From contig JAIVFH010000387.1 in NCBI GenBank assembly GCA_025765595.1, positions 1-23,102 on the forward strand: 23,102 bases of DNA, read 5' to 3'. Positions 8,482 through 18,754 of the stretch are shown in pieces (within the stretch, counting starts at the first letter, position 1; every line of letters begins with the position of its first letter). The translations under genes were made by a program, and so were the position numbers. Under the pieces are notes generated by a model. That model worked only from the letters and a program-made list of their open reading frames with translations, made no database searches and was not told where the DNA came from. Source of the DNA: Obelidium mucronatum. Its lineage: Eukaryota > Chytridiomycota > Chytridiomycetes > Chytridiales > Chytriomycetaceae.

Positions 8482-9396
8482 TCCTTGAGTGAAATCAGTA
8501 TCTGGAGCAGAGACAGTAGTAACGGTAGCAATATCGGGCAAAACAGTTGCAGTAGCCGTAGTAACAGAGGCGGCGGCCTTGACCGTGGCAGAGGGAGTTG
8601 GATCGGCAGTAGCTATATTGGTGGCATCATGTTCACCATCATCCTCTGAATCATCTGAATCAGAACAGTGCACCTTATCCAGATGTTGCTTCAAATGATC
8701 AGGTCTCGCAAACCGCCACGTACAGCCCTGTTTCAAACAAGGAAATGGTTTCTCGTTGGTGTGGATTCTCTGGTGACGCGCCAAATGCGATTTGTTTGAG
8801 AAGGAAGAATTGCAGCCTGGCCAGAAACAGTGCTGTCTGGTGTATCTCTTCTTCTTGTCTACCAAAGAAGGCAAATAGCTATGAGATGAAGCTGATGGTG
8901 ATGAAGGACGATAAAGGGGGATTTTGTTGTTGGATTGGTGGAGTTCCGCGACTCTTGGTTTTATGATTCTTTGTGGTGTTGGAGCGACAGATGATAAAGT
9001 TAACGAAGCTGGATAAATAATGCAATTGGATCTCAATTTCTGGATTTTCGGAAGTGGTGTTGGCGAAGCAGGAGCACTTGTGTTTTGAGTGTGGGAATCA
9101 TACAATTGGCTGGAATGAGCCTGTGTGAAATCCAATGGAGACAGATGAGGTGAGCATTGCTGAACAAATTGGAACATTGATAATGGCGGAAGAGTTCTTG
9201 GCAGTGATTCATGGCGGGTTGATTGTTCGGCCAAGCAGCCAAGACGGACTGCTTCGTCACCGATGAGGTGCGTGAATTGGTTCGCGTTCCCATCAATTGA
9301 AGCGGGTGATCCGGTGATGGGTTGATTGCTTAAGGTACTTCCGACGTAATGTAATTTGAATGGGGATGGAGTTGGTGTAGTTGGTGTTGGATACAT
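8302..9396 (-). CDS. C2H2 zinc-finger protein with C-terminus replaced by LTR sequence
   Basis: Likely DNA-binding regulator. From ATG at 9396 (MYPTPTTPTPSP) the frame gives 364 residues; an in-frame ATG at 9438 also exists but is less likely because it overlaps the start region of the divergent gene. Two adjacent classical fingers are visible: C190-C195-H208-H212 and C220-C225-H238-H243, joined by the usual TNEKPFP-type linker. The N-terminal 175 residues are Ser/Thr/Pro-rich and probably disordered; an acidic patch (SDSDDSEDDGEHD) and an Ala/Thr/Val-rich segment follow the fingers. Residues 1-305 are host-coded. Residues 306-364 come from the antisense strand of the retrotransposon LTR, starting CWTLRL. 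The original tail is at 949-884. The fingers are untouched, so DNA binding may survive. Confidence 0.85.
   Translation of the reverse strand: MYPTPTTPTPSPFKLHYVGSTLSNQPITGSPASIDGNANQFTHLIGDEAVRLGCLAEQSTRHESLPRTLPPLSMFQFVQQCSPHLSPLDFTQAHSSQLYDSHTQNTSAPASPTPLPKIQKLRSNCIIYPASLTLSSVAPTPQRIIKPRVAELHQSNNKIPLYRPSSPSASSHSYLPSLVDKKKRYTRQHCFWPGCNSSFSNKSHLARHQRIHTNEKPFPCLKQGCTWRFARPDHLKQHLDKVHCSDSDDSEDDGEHDATNIATADPTPSATVKAAASVTTATATVLPDIATVTTVSAPDTDFTQGCWTLRLRVLCSALEVSCNTFLGTISLFIIRTYTSFYNPVSGCFILHSILSPSPTSRLDY
8482..8486. repeat. Right target-site duplication (TCCTT)
   Basis: TCCTT directly after the CA end of the right LTR, matching 950-954. Confidence 0.93.
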
Positions 9397-9444
9397 ATGG
9401 CTAAACAAATAAAAGAAAGAAAACAATTCCATCAACAATATTTA
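9397..9444. promoter_or_regulatory. Very short divergent promoter between zinc-finger and first CRN gene
   Basis: Only 48 bases separate the ATG of the minus-strand zinc-finger gene (9396) from the ATG of the plus-strand CRN gene (9445). The A-rich sequence here resembles the leader directly upstream of the second CRN gene (about 10570-10603), so the CRN duplication seems to have included its 5' leader. No clear TATA box is visible. Confidence 0.4.
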
Positions 9445-10517
9445 ATGAATCGAGACATTTGGTATCTGCTCGTCGATGACAAAGGAGACCCCGCCTTCGA
9501 AGGAGTCGGTGCGTACTTTGTGTCTTTCAGCACCGAGGAGACGGTTGATGTGGCAGACTTCATAGAGAAGGTGCGGCAGCAGAACAAGAACAAATTGAAA
9601 ACACAGAAGAGGCCAAAGATGCAGAAGGACATTTTTCGACGCTTGAAGTCATAGCGAGTAATGCATGCATCTTTTGGGACGGAACATTGGAGGAGGCCAA
9701 ATTACATGTCCATCCATTTGTCAAATCGCACATGCAAAATTACGCGATGCCTTTTCAGAAGTATATTCAGGCAATTGGGAACGTTACAGAGGCTTCATTG
9801 GACTATTCAACGGTATTTCAGTGGATGTTTCTGAAGAGATTTCAGGAAGTGCTGTTTCAATCCAAAAATACTCCCCAACTTCCTCCTTCAGCTCTTTCTC
9901 CTTTCTTTGATACACCTTTTTTCGGGAAGCTAAACGCAATTGAGATCAGTAAGCTCACCAGAAAGATTCCAAAAGTCACAACCAATGGTTCAAGACATCC
10001 AAGCCTTGACTCTCTCACAATGCACCCACAAGAGTGGAAGAATTTGATGCCTCTTATTGATGCGCTCGGGTGTGTGTGCTTGAAACCTCTTCCAAAGTCG
10101 TCAAGCTCTGATGCCTTCTTGATTGGAAAATCGTTGGAATATCCTGAACAGCGACTGACTGTGGGGCTTGCTGTCAAAAATTACAAGTCCACAAAGTTAA
10201 ACGCTGGGCAGTTGGACGAGGAATGTCATGTATTCAATCGAATGTTTGATGGAGTGGATTGCAAATCCCGCAAGAACGTTTTGTTTATTTGTAGTACAAG
10301 CTATACTGAGGATATTGCTCGCAAGTTTCACAGCCGCCATTTTCAAGTATACAATGCTGCAATATTTCCCAATATCTCCGAAGTGGTTTTACTGGATTTG
10401 TCGACCCCAGCGTTGCGGGCTTTGTTTTTTGGGTTGGTGGTCGGGAGTGATTTGTCTGTCTTTGTGGAGAATGTTGTGAAGAAAGCAGAGGTGGAGTTCA
10501 ATGCAGAGTTGCAATAA
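9445..10517 (+). pseudogene. Crinkler (CRN)-type gene, header plus nuclease-like C-terminus, frameshifted
   Basis: CRN proteins are modular effectors of oomycetes and chytrids with a ubiquitin-like header and variable C-terminal enzyme domain, often acting in nuclei. From ATG 9445 the header (MNRDIWYLLVDDKGDP...) nearly matches the downstream paralogue for its first 25 codons, then diverges and stops at TAG 9652-9654. The rest continues in another frame, open from 9549 and ending TAA 10515-10517. That part contains an Asp followed by a hydrophobic-V-x-K strand (SSDAFLIGKS ... LAVKNYK), like the D...(E/V)xK core of restriction-endonuclease-fold nucleases, and LDLSTPALRALFFGL near the end. A single-base change around 9549-9654 would explain the break; a GT-AG intron 9509-9579 is formally possible but would delete conserved header sequence. 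Hence broken gene or assembly error. Confidence 0.65.
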
Positions 10518-10565
10518 AAACTGATATTGCGAAAGAGATGTCATGATCGTTGGCATTGTTTGATA

Positions 10566-10575
10566 AATAAATAAA
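10566..10575 (+). terminator. Poly(A) signal of the first CRN gene
   Basis: Overlapping AATAAATAAA 49 bases after the stop at 10515-10517 and only 28 bases before the ATG of the next CRN gene. End of one transcript and start of the next must nearly coincide. Confidence 0.55.
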
Positions 10576-10603
10576 GAGAAGAGACAACAATTCAACAACA
10601 ATA

Positions 10604-12267
10604 ATGAATCGAGACATTTGGTATCTGCTCGTCGATGACAAAGGAGACCCCGCCTTCGAGGATGTCGGTGCATACTTTGTGTCTGTCAGCACTGAGGAGA
10701 GAGTGATGGTTGGTCACTTCACAAAAGAGGTGTGGCTGCAGAACAAGAACAAGTTGAGGGACGTCGATGTGCCTGATTTGAAGGTCTTTTCAAGCAAAGA
10801 AGATGTCAGTGATAAGACAAAGGCTTTCAAAGCAAGTGCGCTGGTTGGTGATCGAGGAGAGAACGAAGATGTGCCACTGCTGGTGCGTGTCCCAAACAAG
10901 AATGCTGGTAAGTTATCCAAAGTGTGAAAGTTTTGAGTTTTCTTATTGTCGCATTAGGCAGTGCTCCGGGCATGAAGATGACCTTCGGGGAAGTGCTTAA
11001 CACGGTGCCCACATCATGCCAAAAAAACCAAACAAGCACATCCAACACACGCGGGACTCTGCCCACCTATCCTCGATCGCCTGAGAACATTCTTGTATGG
11101 GGTACCTTTGCTGCAGAAGTGTATGAATTCGCAAAGTCGGAACTGGAACCACTTTTGCTCAAAACAACAAACATCAATGTGGGTAATATGGAAGCTTTTC
11201 AGCTTCCGGCATCTGCTGGATGTGAAACCGATATCGAATCTTCTTTGGAAAACTCGACCTTTAGAAGCTTGGTAGAGCTGCTCCGTGTTATGGGTATTCC
11301 TTCATTGTTTAAACGAGGGAAGGGAGATGCAGCAGTAATTTTGGAGCCTGACTACGTGTGGAAGCTTCTAAATCAAGAACAAAATCGAGAATACTTTCGT
11401 CTCCCAATTGAAGTCAAGCCATTTTGGTGGAACGCTCTATCTGACAATTTGGCAATCACTTACTTGGCTGAAATCAAAAAAGGATTGGATAATCTAGATT
11501 CTATAGCTATTCCCATCATGAACCAAATGTACGGATACTTGTCCTTTAACAACTCTCGATATGCTGCATTGACGACTCAGCACGAACTCCACTGTTTTAA
11601 ACGCTCCGAGAAGAGTTCTGTAGTCGATATATCGGATCATATTCCTCTCACTGGTATTCGCTATCAGAGCCAAAATTTATCATACTTCACATGTTGGTTA
11701 TTTCTTCTGTGTAACGCCCATAACAACGGAATTGATAGACCGGTTGACGCGCCTCCATTAACGGGTAACTTCCTGTTGCCTTTAAGACAGGTCGATGCTC
11801 CTATTCAAGACTTGTATAGCTTACGTGAGATCAAGTCTGATCAAATTCACTTTGCCAGTATTGTTACGATCAATAAGGGCTCTGTGGGGACCGTTATTGG
11901 GGGTGACTTGGCCAGCTTTCCCAGTTTAAAATTCAAATTATACGATGTGTACCATGATTCCAGTTATGTTGACATTAGTGCAAAGGAAGTATCAATATAC
12001 AAGACTTTGGGGCACTTACAAGGGACGGTAATTCCGAAATTCTATGGGTATTTTAATTATCACGGAATCATCATCATAGCAATGGAAGACTGTGGGCAAC
12101 CACTTACTGAAGTCGAGTATCCCGAGTTTCAAACCAAAGTGAATGACTGCATTGCCATATTGAAGCAGAATGGAGTTGATCATGAAGATTTGGAAGCTCG
12201 CGGTGGAAAGTTTCCAAATATTTTGAGAAAAGGCAACGAAATCCGAATCATTGATTTTCATTTGTAG
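10604..12267 (+). CDS. Crinkler (CRN)-type protein with nuclease-like and kinase-like domains, 2 exons
   Basis: Exons 10604-10907 and 10958-12267, intron 10908-10957 (50 bp, GTAAGT..TTAG), give 537 residues. Residues 1-100 form the CRN header and end in a PLLVRVP motif comparable to the HVLVxxP boundary motif of oomycete CRNs; the intron falls a few codons after it. Residues about 200-330 look like a PD-(D/E)XK nuclease fold: D225 (GKGDAAV), then E253 and K255 (PIEVKP). Residues about 400-537 look like a protein kinase: candidate Lys428 (FKLYDV), Glu445, the catalytic-loop-like HEDLEA (H510, D512) with Asn522, and IIDF with D534. The protein ends three residues after that Asp, so no activation segment or C-lobe exists, as is common in fungal kinase-like CRN tails. 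The header suggests an effector, but no classical signal peptide is seen. Poly(A) signal AATAAA at 12296-12301. Confidence 0.82.
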
Positions 12268-12295
12268 TTTGATCCTTCCTTCCTTTTTTTCTTTT

Positions 12296-12301
12296 AATAA
12301 A
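12296..12301 (+). terminator. Poly(A) signal of the second CRN gene
   Basis: AATAAA 28 bases after the TAG at 12265-12267, preceded by a T-rich stretch. Confidence 0.6.
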
Positions 12302-12366
12302 AATCGAGTCATTGCTTGAACAATGTATATTGTAATGACCATAAATTGAAGGCTTTTGTAAGAGTT

Positions 12367-12372
12367 TTTATT
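12367..12372 (-). terminator. Poly(A) signal of family member A
   Basis: AATAAA on the minus strand, 47 bases beyond the stop at 12422-12420. The convergent CRN gene has its signal at 12296-12301, so the two 3' ends lie within about 70 bases. Confidence 0.5.
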
Positions 12373-12419
12373 GCCAAAGTTGCATCGAGTTGTTCTATTC
12401 AAAAAAAAAACCTTGGGTA

Positions 12420-13358
12420 TTAAGGGACCCATCCAATGGCTCTTCGAAGCGCGTCTTTTGTACTCGGCAATAAATCCGTGAGCTGGTTCCACGTTGCCAT
12501 TGAAAGCGAACGCGCAGCTTGTACGTTTCTTATTCTTGCCTTGTCCAACACCGCAAGATCCTGAGCTACTTCTTCAGGCGTCCATTGATGCGATTGAGCA
12601 ATTGCGTTCAACACTTGCGAAATTGGCATCGCGTCTGGCAACTTATGGCCCCTGTTCATACGCACAAGTTCCCTTATGTCCCCACTGCCTCTAATATCCA
12701 CGACATCGTCCGGATCATCATTAAAATGCTGCTGATAGCGGGATGTTGTATTTGAATCATCGCAGTTGTCGCTGACAGAAAATGGAGCACCTCGGTTTTT
12801 CTGAATCATCGCCCGAATATCGTCGCGATCTGGAAACATTCTTTCCGATAGAAACAAGGATCCAACTTGATCGCCTCTAAATTCAGAATTTGCAAACAGG
12901 TCATCGATCGTTGCTACTTTGCTGTTTTCGCTTCGATCATCAATCTCGACAACACTCTTCCCATAGAGCGACTTTATTGCTGCCGTGTGGTGTTTAGCTG
13001 GGGGGTGGGGTGACGCGGCTGGAAATTCATCAAGGGCCTGTGGCTTCGGTGCATCTGGCAGTATATACACTGAGGTAGTTGAAGCCATGGAGCTTTTCCG
13101 ACTGAGACTTTTCTTTGATGGTTCGTGTTCCTCCGAGACTTCCGAACTTTCCTGAGTCTTGAATCTAACTGAGCTTCGGCTTTTGCGGCGGGGGAGAAAA
13201 CTGTCGCCTGAGGTGTTGTTGACGCGTCGGGAAGACTCGTGATCAGATTCATCGTCAGAGTTTTCCTCGTGCGCTTTGACGCCAGAAAGCGCTTGAGCGA
13301 GGCCGAGTATTCCACCGCCGCCGTAGATTGTGCGGTGGTGATGGTACTTTTCTTCCAT
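12420..13358 (-). CDS. Unrecognised protein, member A of a three-gene family with GGSLxLS motif and C-terminal helical domain
   Basis: Single-exon gene of 312 residues; function unknown. The N-terminus has an aromatic-Gly-rich cap (IYGGGGILGLAQAL) that aligns with the starts of members B and C. Residues about 30-100 are acidic then Ser/Arg-rich and probably disordered. A short motif EFRGDQVGSLFLSE matches the repeat of B and C. The last 85 residues (from about 225) form a probable all-helical domain: RELVRMNRG, DAMPISQVLNAI, WTPEEVAQDL, KARIRNVQAARSL, WNQLTDLLPSTKDALRRAIGW. The 'R-I-x-x-V-x-x-A/L-R-x-L ... L-P ... R-x-x-I/V-G-W' pattern recalls SAM-like domains that bind other proteins, but I cannot assign it. 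Its start faces the CFAP44 start across 322 bp; its end converges with the CRN gene. Confidence 0.8.
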   Translation of the reverse strand: MEEKYHHHRTIYGGGGILGLAQALSGVKAHEENSDDESDHESSRRVNNTSGDSFLPRRKSRSSVRFKTQESSEVSEEHEPSKKSLSRKSSMASTTSVYILPDAPKPQALDEFPAASPHPPAKHHTAAIKSLYGKSVVEIDDRSENSKVATIDDLFANSEFRGDQVGSLFLSERMFPDRDDIRAMIQKNRGAPFSVSDNCDDSNTTSRYQQHFNDDPDDVVDIRGSGDIRELVRMNRGHKLPDAMPISQVLNAIAQSHQWTPEEVAQDLAVLDKARIRNVQAARSLSMATWNQLTDLLPSTKDALRRAIGWVP

Positions 13359-13680
13359 TTTTTATCAATGAGTTCTGTCTGTTCAAGGTATTCCCAATCA
13401 GGATGAAAGAGCAGAGAAAAATGTGTGGAGGGGTTAACAAAGAGAACCCGAGAATAAACTTTCCTGCTCTCTCCACGTATCTCTTAACCGCGGAGGAATA
13501 TATTTGATAAGGTCCTGAAATAAAAGAAGAAACAGCACCAATTAGATAATGATAACAATTGAAATCATTGGAATTGCCTAGCTAAACCAAGCTATATCTA
13601 AATTGAGGCTATTCTTGCGAATTGACATGAAGGTCTTTAGTGCAGAGCTATAAACTTTTGACCAGGAAATCTGACAAACC
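13359..13680. promoter_or_regulatory. Divergent promoter region between family member A and CFAP44
   Basis: Non-coding 322 bp between two start codons pointing apart. A TATA-like TATAAA lies at 13649-13654, rather close (27 bases) to the CFAP44 ATG at 13681, which would give a very short leader or suggest that the true first ATG is further in. No other element is recognised. Confidence 0.45.
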
Positions 13681-16600
13681 ATGTCTACACCCGTAACACC
13701 TCAGACGGGTACAGGTTCCCCAGGCGTTCTATACTCATCCGTACTAATTGCTCAACTGTCTTTCGAAAAAAAAAGCGCAAACAGACGCGTCGAATCAGGT
13801 TGAATCTTCAGTGACTGTGGACAAGAACTTTATGGTGAACGAAGAAAGCGAGAAGTTCATGCCACCCGGCACAATGAGCCTCTAGTAAGAATACTCCCGT
13901 AATTTTATTCCTTTTCTTTTCTTTGGTATTTTAACATGACCCAAATAGCTGCTCCTTTGGTTTTGATTCTCACAAGCGATCAAATTTGTATTATTTGGAC
14001 GAACAAACGCTTCTTACTTCAGTGGGAAATGTCCTCGTATTCATCAACGTAAAAACTTCAGAGCAGACGTATTTTGAAGGGTTGAGAGATGGTGCGATTG
14101 GAGCCATCGCTGTAAGTTGATAATGTGATGCCAATCAAGGCTACACAATGTTTAGCCTGTGCATCATTATAGGTTCATCCATCCAGGAAATACATTGCGC
14201 TCGCAGAAGTATACCCCCAGCCGTCGATCTTTATTTTCCAATACCCCTCAATGAACTTGTTTCGGATCCTACGGGGTGGAACAACCAGGGCCTACTCTGA
14301 CATTGCTTTTAACGCGAAAGGAGATAAACTCGCGTCTGTTGGATCGGATCCCGATTATATGCTTACAGTGTGGAACTGGAAGGCTCAGGAGATTACTCTT
14401 AAGAGTAAAGCCTTCTCTCAGGTCTGACTTCTTATTTATACCCAGCAGTAAAAAGAAGTCCGGACCTATTTTAATTTTTTTTTATTGATGCAGGATGTTT
14501 ATAAAGTCGCTTTCGCCCCAGAGAACGATGGGATTTTAACAACGTCCGGCATGGGTCACATTAAATTCTGGCAAATGTCGGCAACGTTCACGGGCCTTAA
14601 ACTTCAAGGATATTTGGGAAAATTTGGCGCATCTGAGTTGACGGACATCTGCTCTTTTATTCAACTTCCAGATGGAAAGGTGCTTTCATCCACTGAAACG
14701 GGAAACCTGCTTCTTTGGGATGGAGGAATGATCAAATGTGAAATTGCCCAGAAAGGGAAGAAACCATGTCATGTCGGAAAGATTGAAGTAGTTTTGATGG
14801 TAGATTCTGAAGTCTTTACAGCTGGAGAAGATGGTAACAGATGATCATTGACAGGAATGCAATGATGGCTAACTTTTGGGACGTAAATAGGATATGTCCG
14901 AGTTTGGGATTTCGAAATGATTGATAACGCGGATGTGACATCCGAAACAGCAGGACCAGGTGGAGCACCAGTTTCAAGTTCCGGACCAGCCGTAGCTCGA
15001 GTTTTTGAAATGGAGTTTCTTGAAGAATTCATGATTGGAAAAGATGTCAAGGTATAAAAGCAGAGAATTTCAATTCGCACTGTTGCTGCTCTCTCTGATT
15101 CCTTTTCAAGATCAAAAACATGATTCGAAGCATTGAGAATCCATCTCAATATCTGATCCTTGACATGGAAGGCCATTTATTCAAGTTGGATACAAAACAA
15201 AGATTCATTGACAAGACCTTGTCTTTTCACTCTGGTGGAATCGCGGGCCTGGACATGAGCACAACTTGCCATTCAATGGTCAGCTTAGGATCAGATGGAG
15301 TAGTCCATTTGTACGACTACATGAAAAAGGCACTGTTGGCAAAAGAAAAGTACACTTCGGGTGGAACCGCATTGGCTAGTCTCCCTCTTGTGAGAGACAC
15401 TTAAAACTTTCCTTTGAATTACGTCTGGCGGCATCTCACAAAATTTTCTTTTTTATATAACCAGTGCCTAGACGCGCGGGGATCTACAGTCGCCGCCGGA
15501 TTCTCAGACGGCGTCCTCCGAATCATTTCCTACCAACCACCACCAATCGACATAAACCGACCCGTATTCACCCTCCAATACGCATTCAAACCCCACAAAT
15601 GCGCCATCGCCGCCATATCCATCTCCGCCGATGGAACCTACATGGCCACCGTCGGCGCAACCGACCAAACAATATTTTTCTTCAAAATCGAAAATAAACC
15701 CGTCAGTCCCAGCGACGAGTCATCTGCTGGAGCCCCCTTTGACAAGAACAACACCAAAATCGTGCCGATTGGGTTTATCGAAATGGAAGAAGCCGTGTCG
15801 CAAGTTTCCTTCAGCGCCGACAACCACACGCAAAATATGGAGCCGAATGAAGAAGGGGATGAAGATGATAGTGGCGATGATGACGGAGACGACGGGGACG
15901 ATGGAGATGCGAATGGTCCACTTGCTGGGAAACTTGCCTTTATCGTTTGTAAAAACGGGGAGGTGTTTTCTTCACGTGTGCCTCATCCCAGGAGAGTCAA
16001 TACGTCCTTGACGTTTCAACTGGAGGCTTCCGCGTTGAGAATCAAGCCTTGGAAGCTGAATGTCCCCCCACCTAAAATCGTGGAAGCGCCTAAACCCAAG
16101 GAAGGTGCCGAAGAAGAGAAGAAAGAAGCTCCGGGTTCGGCAGGTGGAGATAAGAAGGATGCAGCGGCGCCTGCAGCAACTCCTCAAGAGGCTCCCAAAG
16201 ACGATCCTAAAGCCGATAAAAGAATCGGATCTGCTATTCGAAAAGCTCGTGGGCTTTGTATTACGGGGACATCAGCGATTTCCAGAATTCTTTATCTTCC
16301 CGGTGGATACTTTTTAATGGCACTTGTCAACAAGTATGGAGAAGGGGAAATCCGTTCATGCAAATTTGATTCTCCAGATAAGAGCAGGTACATTGAGCAT
16401 ACCAATTTTCAAAAGTGCTATATAAATAATACCCGAAAATTCTAGACTTCTATTGGTAGGAAAGAACAGATTCACAGACCTCAAGCTCTCTGCGACAGGG
16501 AAATACTTGATTTCAGGAACGGCCGACGGAATGACATGTATTCGCCAAATCAAACTCGATGACATGCTTCTCCACAAATGGGAACAAGGGCACGAAACAT

Positions 16601-18722
16601 ATGAGCACTATAGCAAATGTTTCGATGACGTTGCGCATGCAATCAAAATGCAGCGCGGCGTGCCTCAAGGAAGTGGACTCCCAAAAGATAAAATCTACGA
16701 TGGTCAATATTGGATGGGACACGTGCATGACTGTGACCGTGGAGCCATCACGAACGTATCGCTTTCTTTTGACGAAGCGTTCTTGTGCTCTTCAGGAATG
16801 GATGGAGGAATCTTCATGTTCCGTTTCAATCCCAAGGAAATCAACGATAAAGAAGGTTTTTTATTTTATTTATTTTATTATTATTTTTTTATGCTGCATG
16901 GTCAATGCTTTCTCCTTTTTTCTTCTTAATCTTCTACATTTCCCAACCCCCGCCCGACAAAAAAAAAACCCCACCCCACCAGCTCCCAACTTTGAATACT
17001 ACGAATCAGATGACCAAGAACCAACCTCCGACATCATCGACAAGAACGTCTACACCATCCAAGAAACCAAAATAAAATCCGAACGCGACCGCCAACTCTC
17101 TGAAGCCGAACAAAAAAAACAAGCCACCCGCGACTACATTTCCGAACTACGCTCAGAATACCTCAAAATCACCGCCACCATGGACGCCCAAAAGATTCCA
17201 CGAAACACGATCCCCGCTGTTGACCCGGACTTGAAAGCCGATATTGAAAAGGAGACTCTCGAACGCATTGAAAACGTCAAGAAAGAGTTGGAGTGGGTTA
17301 GTGAGAAGGAGAGTATTGGGCCAAATAAGTTGAAGCGGAAGTACTTGGATCCGATCCAGACTTATCATATTCGCGTCACGGCTCTCAAGACGGCTGCTGC
17401 TGTTGCTACGTTTAGGACTTTGGCGTTGACAGAGAAGAGTGATTTTGGAATTCATTCGTTGGGGAACCATGATCGCGCTGCTGCTGCGGCTGGTGCAAAA
17501 GGGCATCACGACGCAAAAGGTGGGAGGTCGCAGAGTGAAGGCGCAGCTGGCCTTGGCGGTGATCAACCCGAGAAGGGCAGAGAAGTTGGCGGGCGAAGCA
17601 CCGTTGTCAAAAAACAAGCCAAAGAGCCCAAAGACTCGCGGTCTAAACTAGAAGCCAGGAAAGCACTACGCGCGGAACGGGCACAGCTCTGGAAACAACT
17701 GATGGATGCGAAACCAGATGCAAACTATGAAGACCGTAGAGATGTTGCAGCGATTCGATACGCTGAAGCGCATATGGGGGATTACAAACTCAAAACAAGT
17801 GAAAAGTATATTGTCCCTGAAAGCGAGCGAGTTGATGCGGATAAGAAGCGTCGACAGATTGTCTTACTCAAAGAGAGTATATTCAACATCAAAGAGGTGG
17901 AGTTTGCTTGTTTTATGACGTTGTTATTCATACTCTTTTCTGGATATCTGAACCTCTGCCTTCACACAGAGCTTCAACCGCCACATCTTCGAACTCCGCG
18001 ATCGAAAACGCGACCTCGTCGAATTCATCCACTTGAAAAACAAACAAATCCAAGAAATCAACACCCAACTCTCTCAACTCGGAGGCACCGACGACCAACA
18101 ACAATCCCAACAACAATTTGGATTATGGAACCCAGAAATGGATCAGGGTTGTTATCCAGATGAGCGGTATGTGGTCACAGACAAGGATATTGAGAATTTG
18201 AAGAAGGAGGAGGCGGCGAATGCGAATCAGTCCAAACGGGGCGGGGATGGTGATTTTGGTGGATTCGGTGGTGGTGGTGGTGGCGGGGGCAATGCGTCAC
18301 AGCCTCCTGTGCCGACCGTTGTGCAACCAACTGCTGGAGAAAACAATGCTCCAGGTGTCACTTCCGGTGATCCTTTGGACATGACGGGCAGCTCTCGATA
18401 CAGCACTCTGCAAAAGTCAAGACTGTATGCTCAAGCAATGGCTGGAAAGTCTGCCTTGGAAATCGCTGAAGAAGAAGCCCTCTATAAAGCGCTGGAATGT
18501 CGAAGAAAGGCGATTCTTCGAGTATATATTTTTTTTAATTTTTTTTTTTTTTCAAATCCTCTTTGTGATCGGTCTCATTCAATCTCTTTTTTTTTCGGCC
18601 AGAATGTCGAAAATCATGTCAAAGCCTTTGATGTATGTGTAGATGAGTTGATGCATGAACGTGTTGCCCTCGAAGCAGGTATAACTGTACTTTCATAAGA
18701 TTCCCCATCACTTTTTTTAAAG

Positions 18723-18754
<32 letters not shown>

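Noticed and set aside
8489..8966. Plus-strand ORFs opposite the zinc-finger gene
   Set aside because: They are antisense to the finger region; the C2H2 spacing is exact on the minus strand.
9397..9444. Upstream ATG at 9397 adding 16 residues to the first CRN protein
   Set aside because: The second CRN gene starts at the equivalent of 9445 and lacks this extension; the extra residues overlap the divergent promoter.
9571..9588. 18-base GT-AG intron to mend the first CRN gene
   Set aside because: Far shorter than any other intron in the window.
17439..17651. Alternative plus-strand frame inside CFAP44 exon 10
   Set aside because: The CFAP44 frame stays open through this region and joins exons on both sides; the alternative frame is a by-product of Ala/Gly-rich codons.
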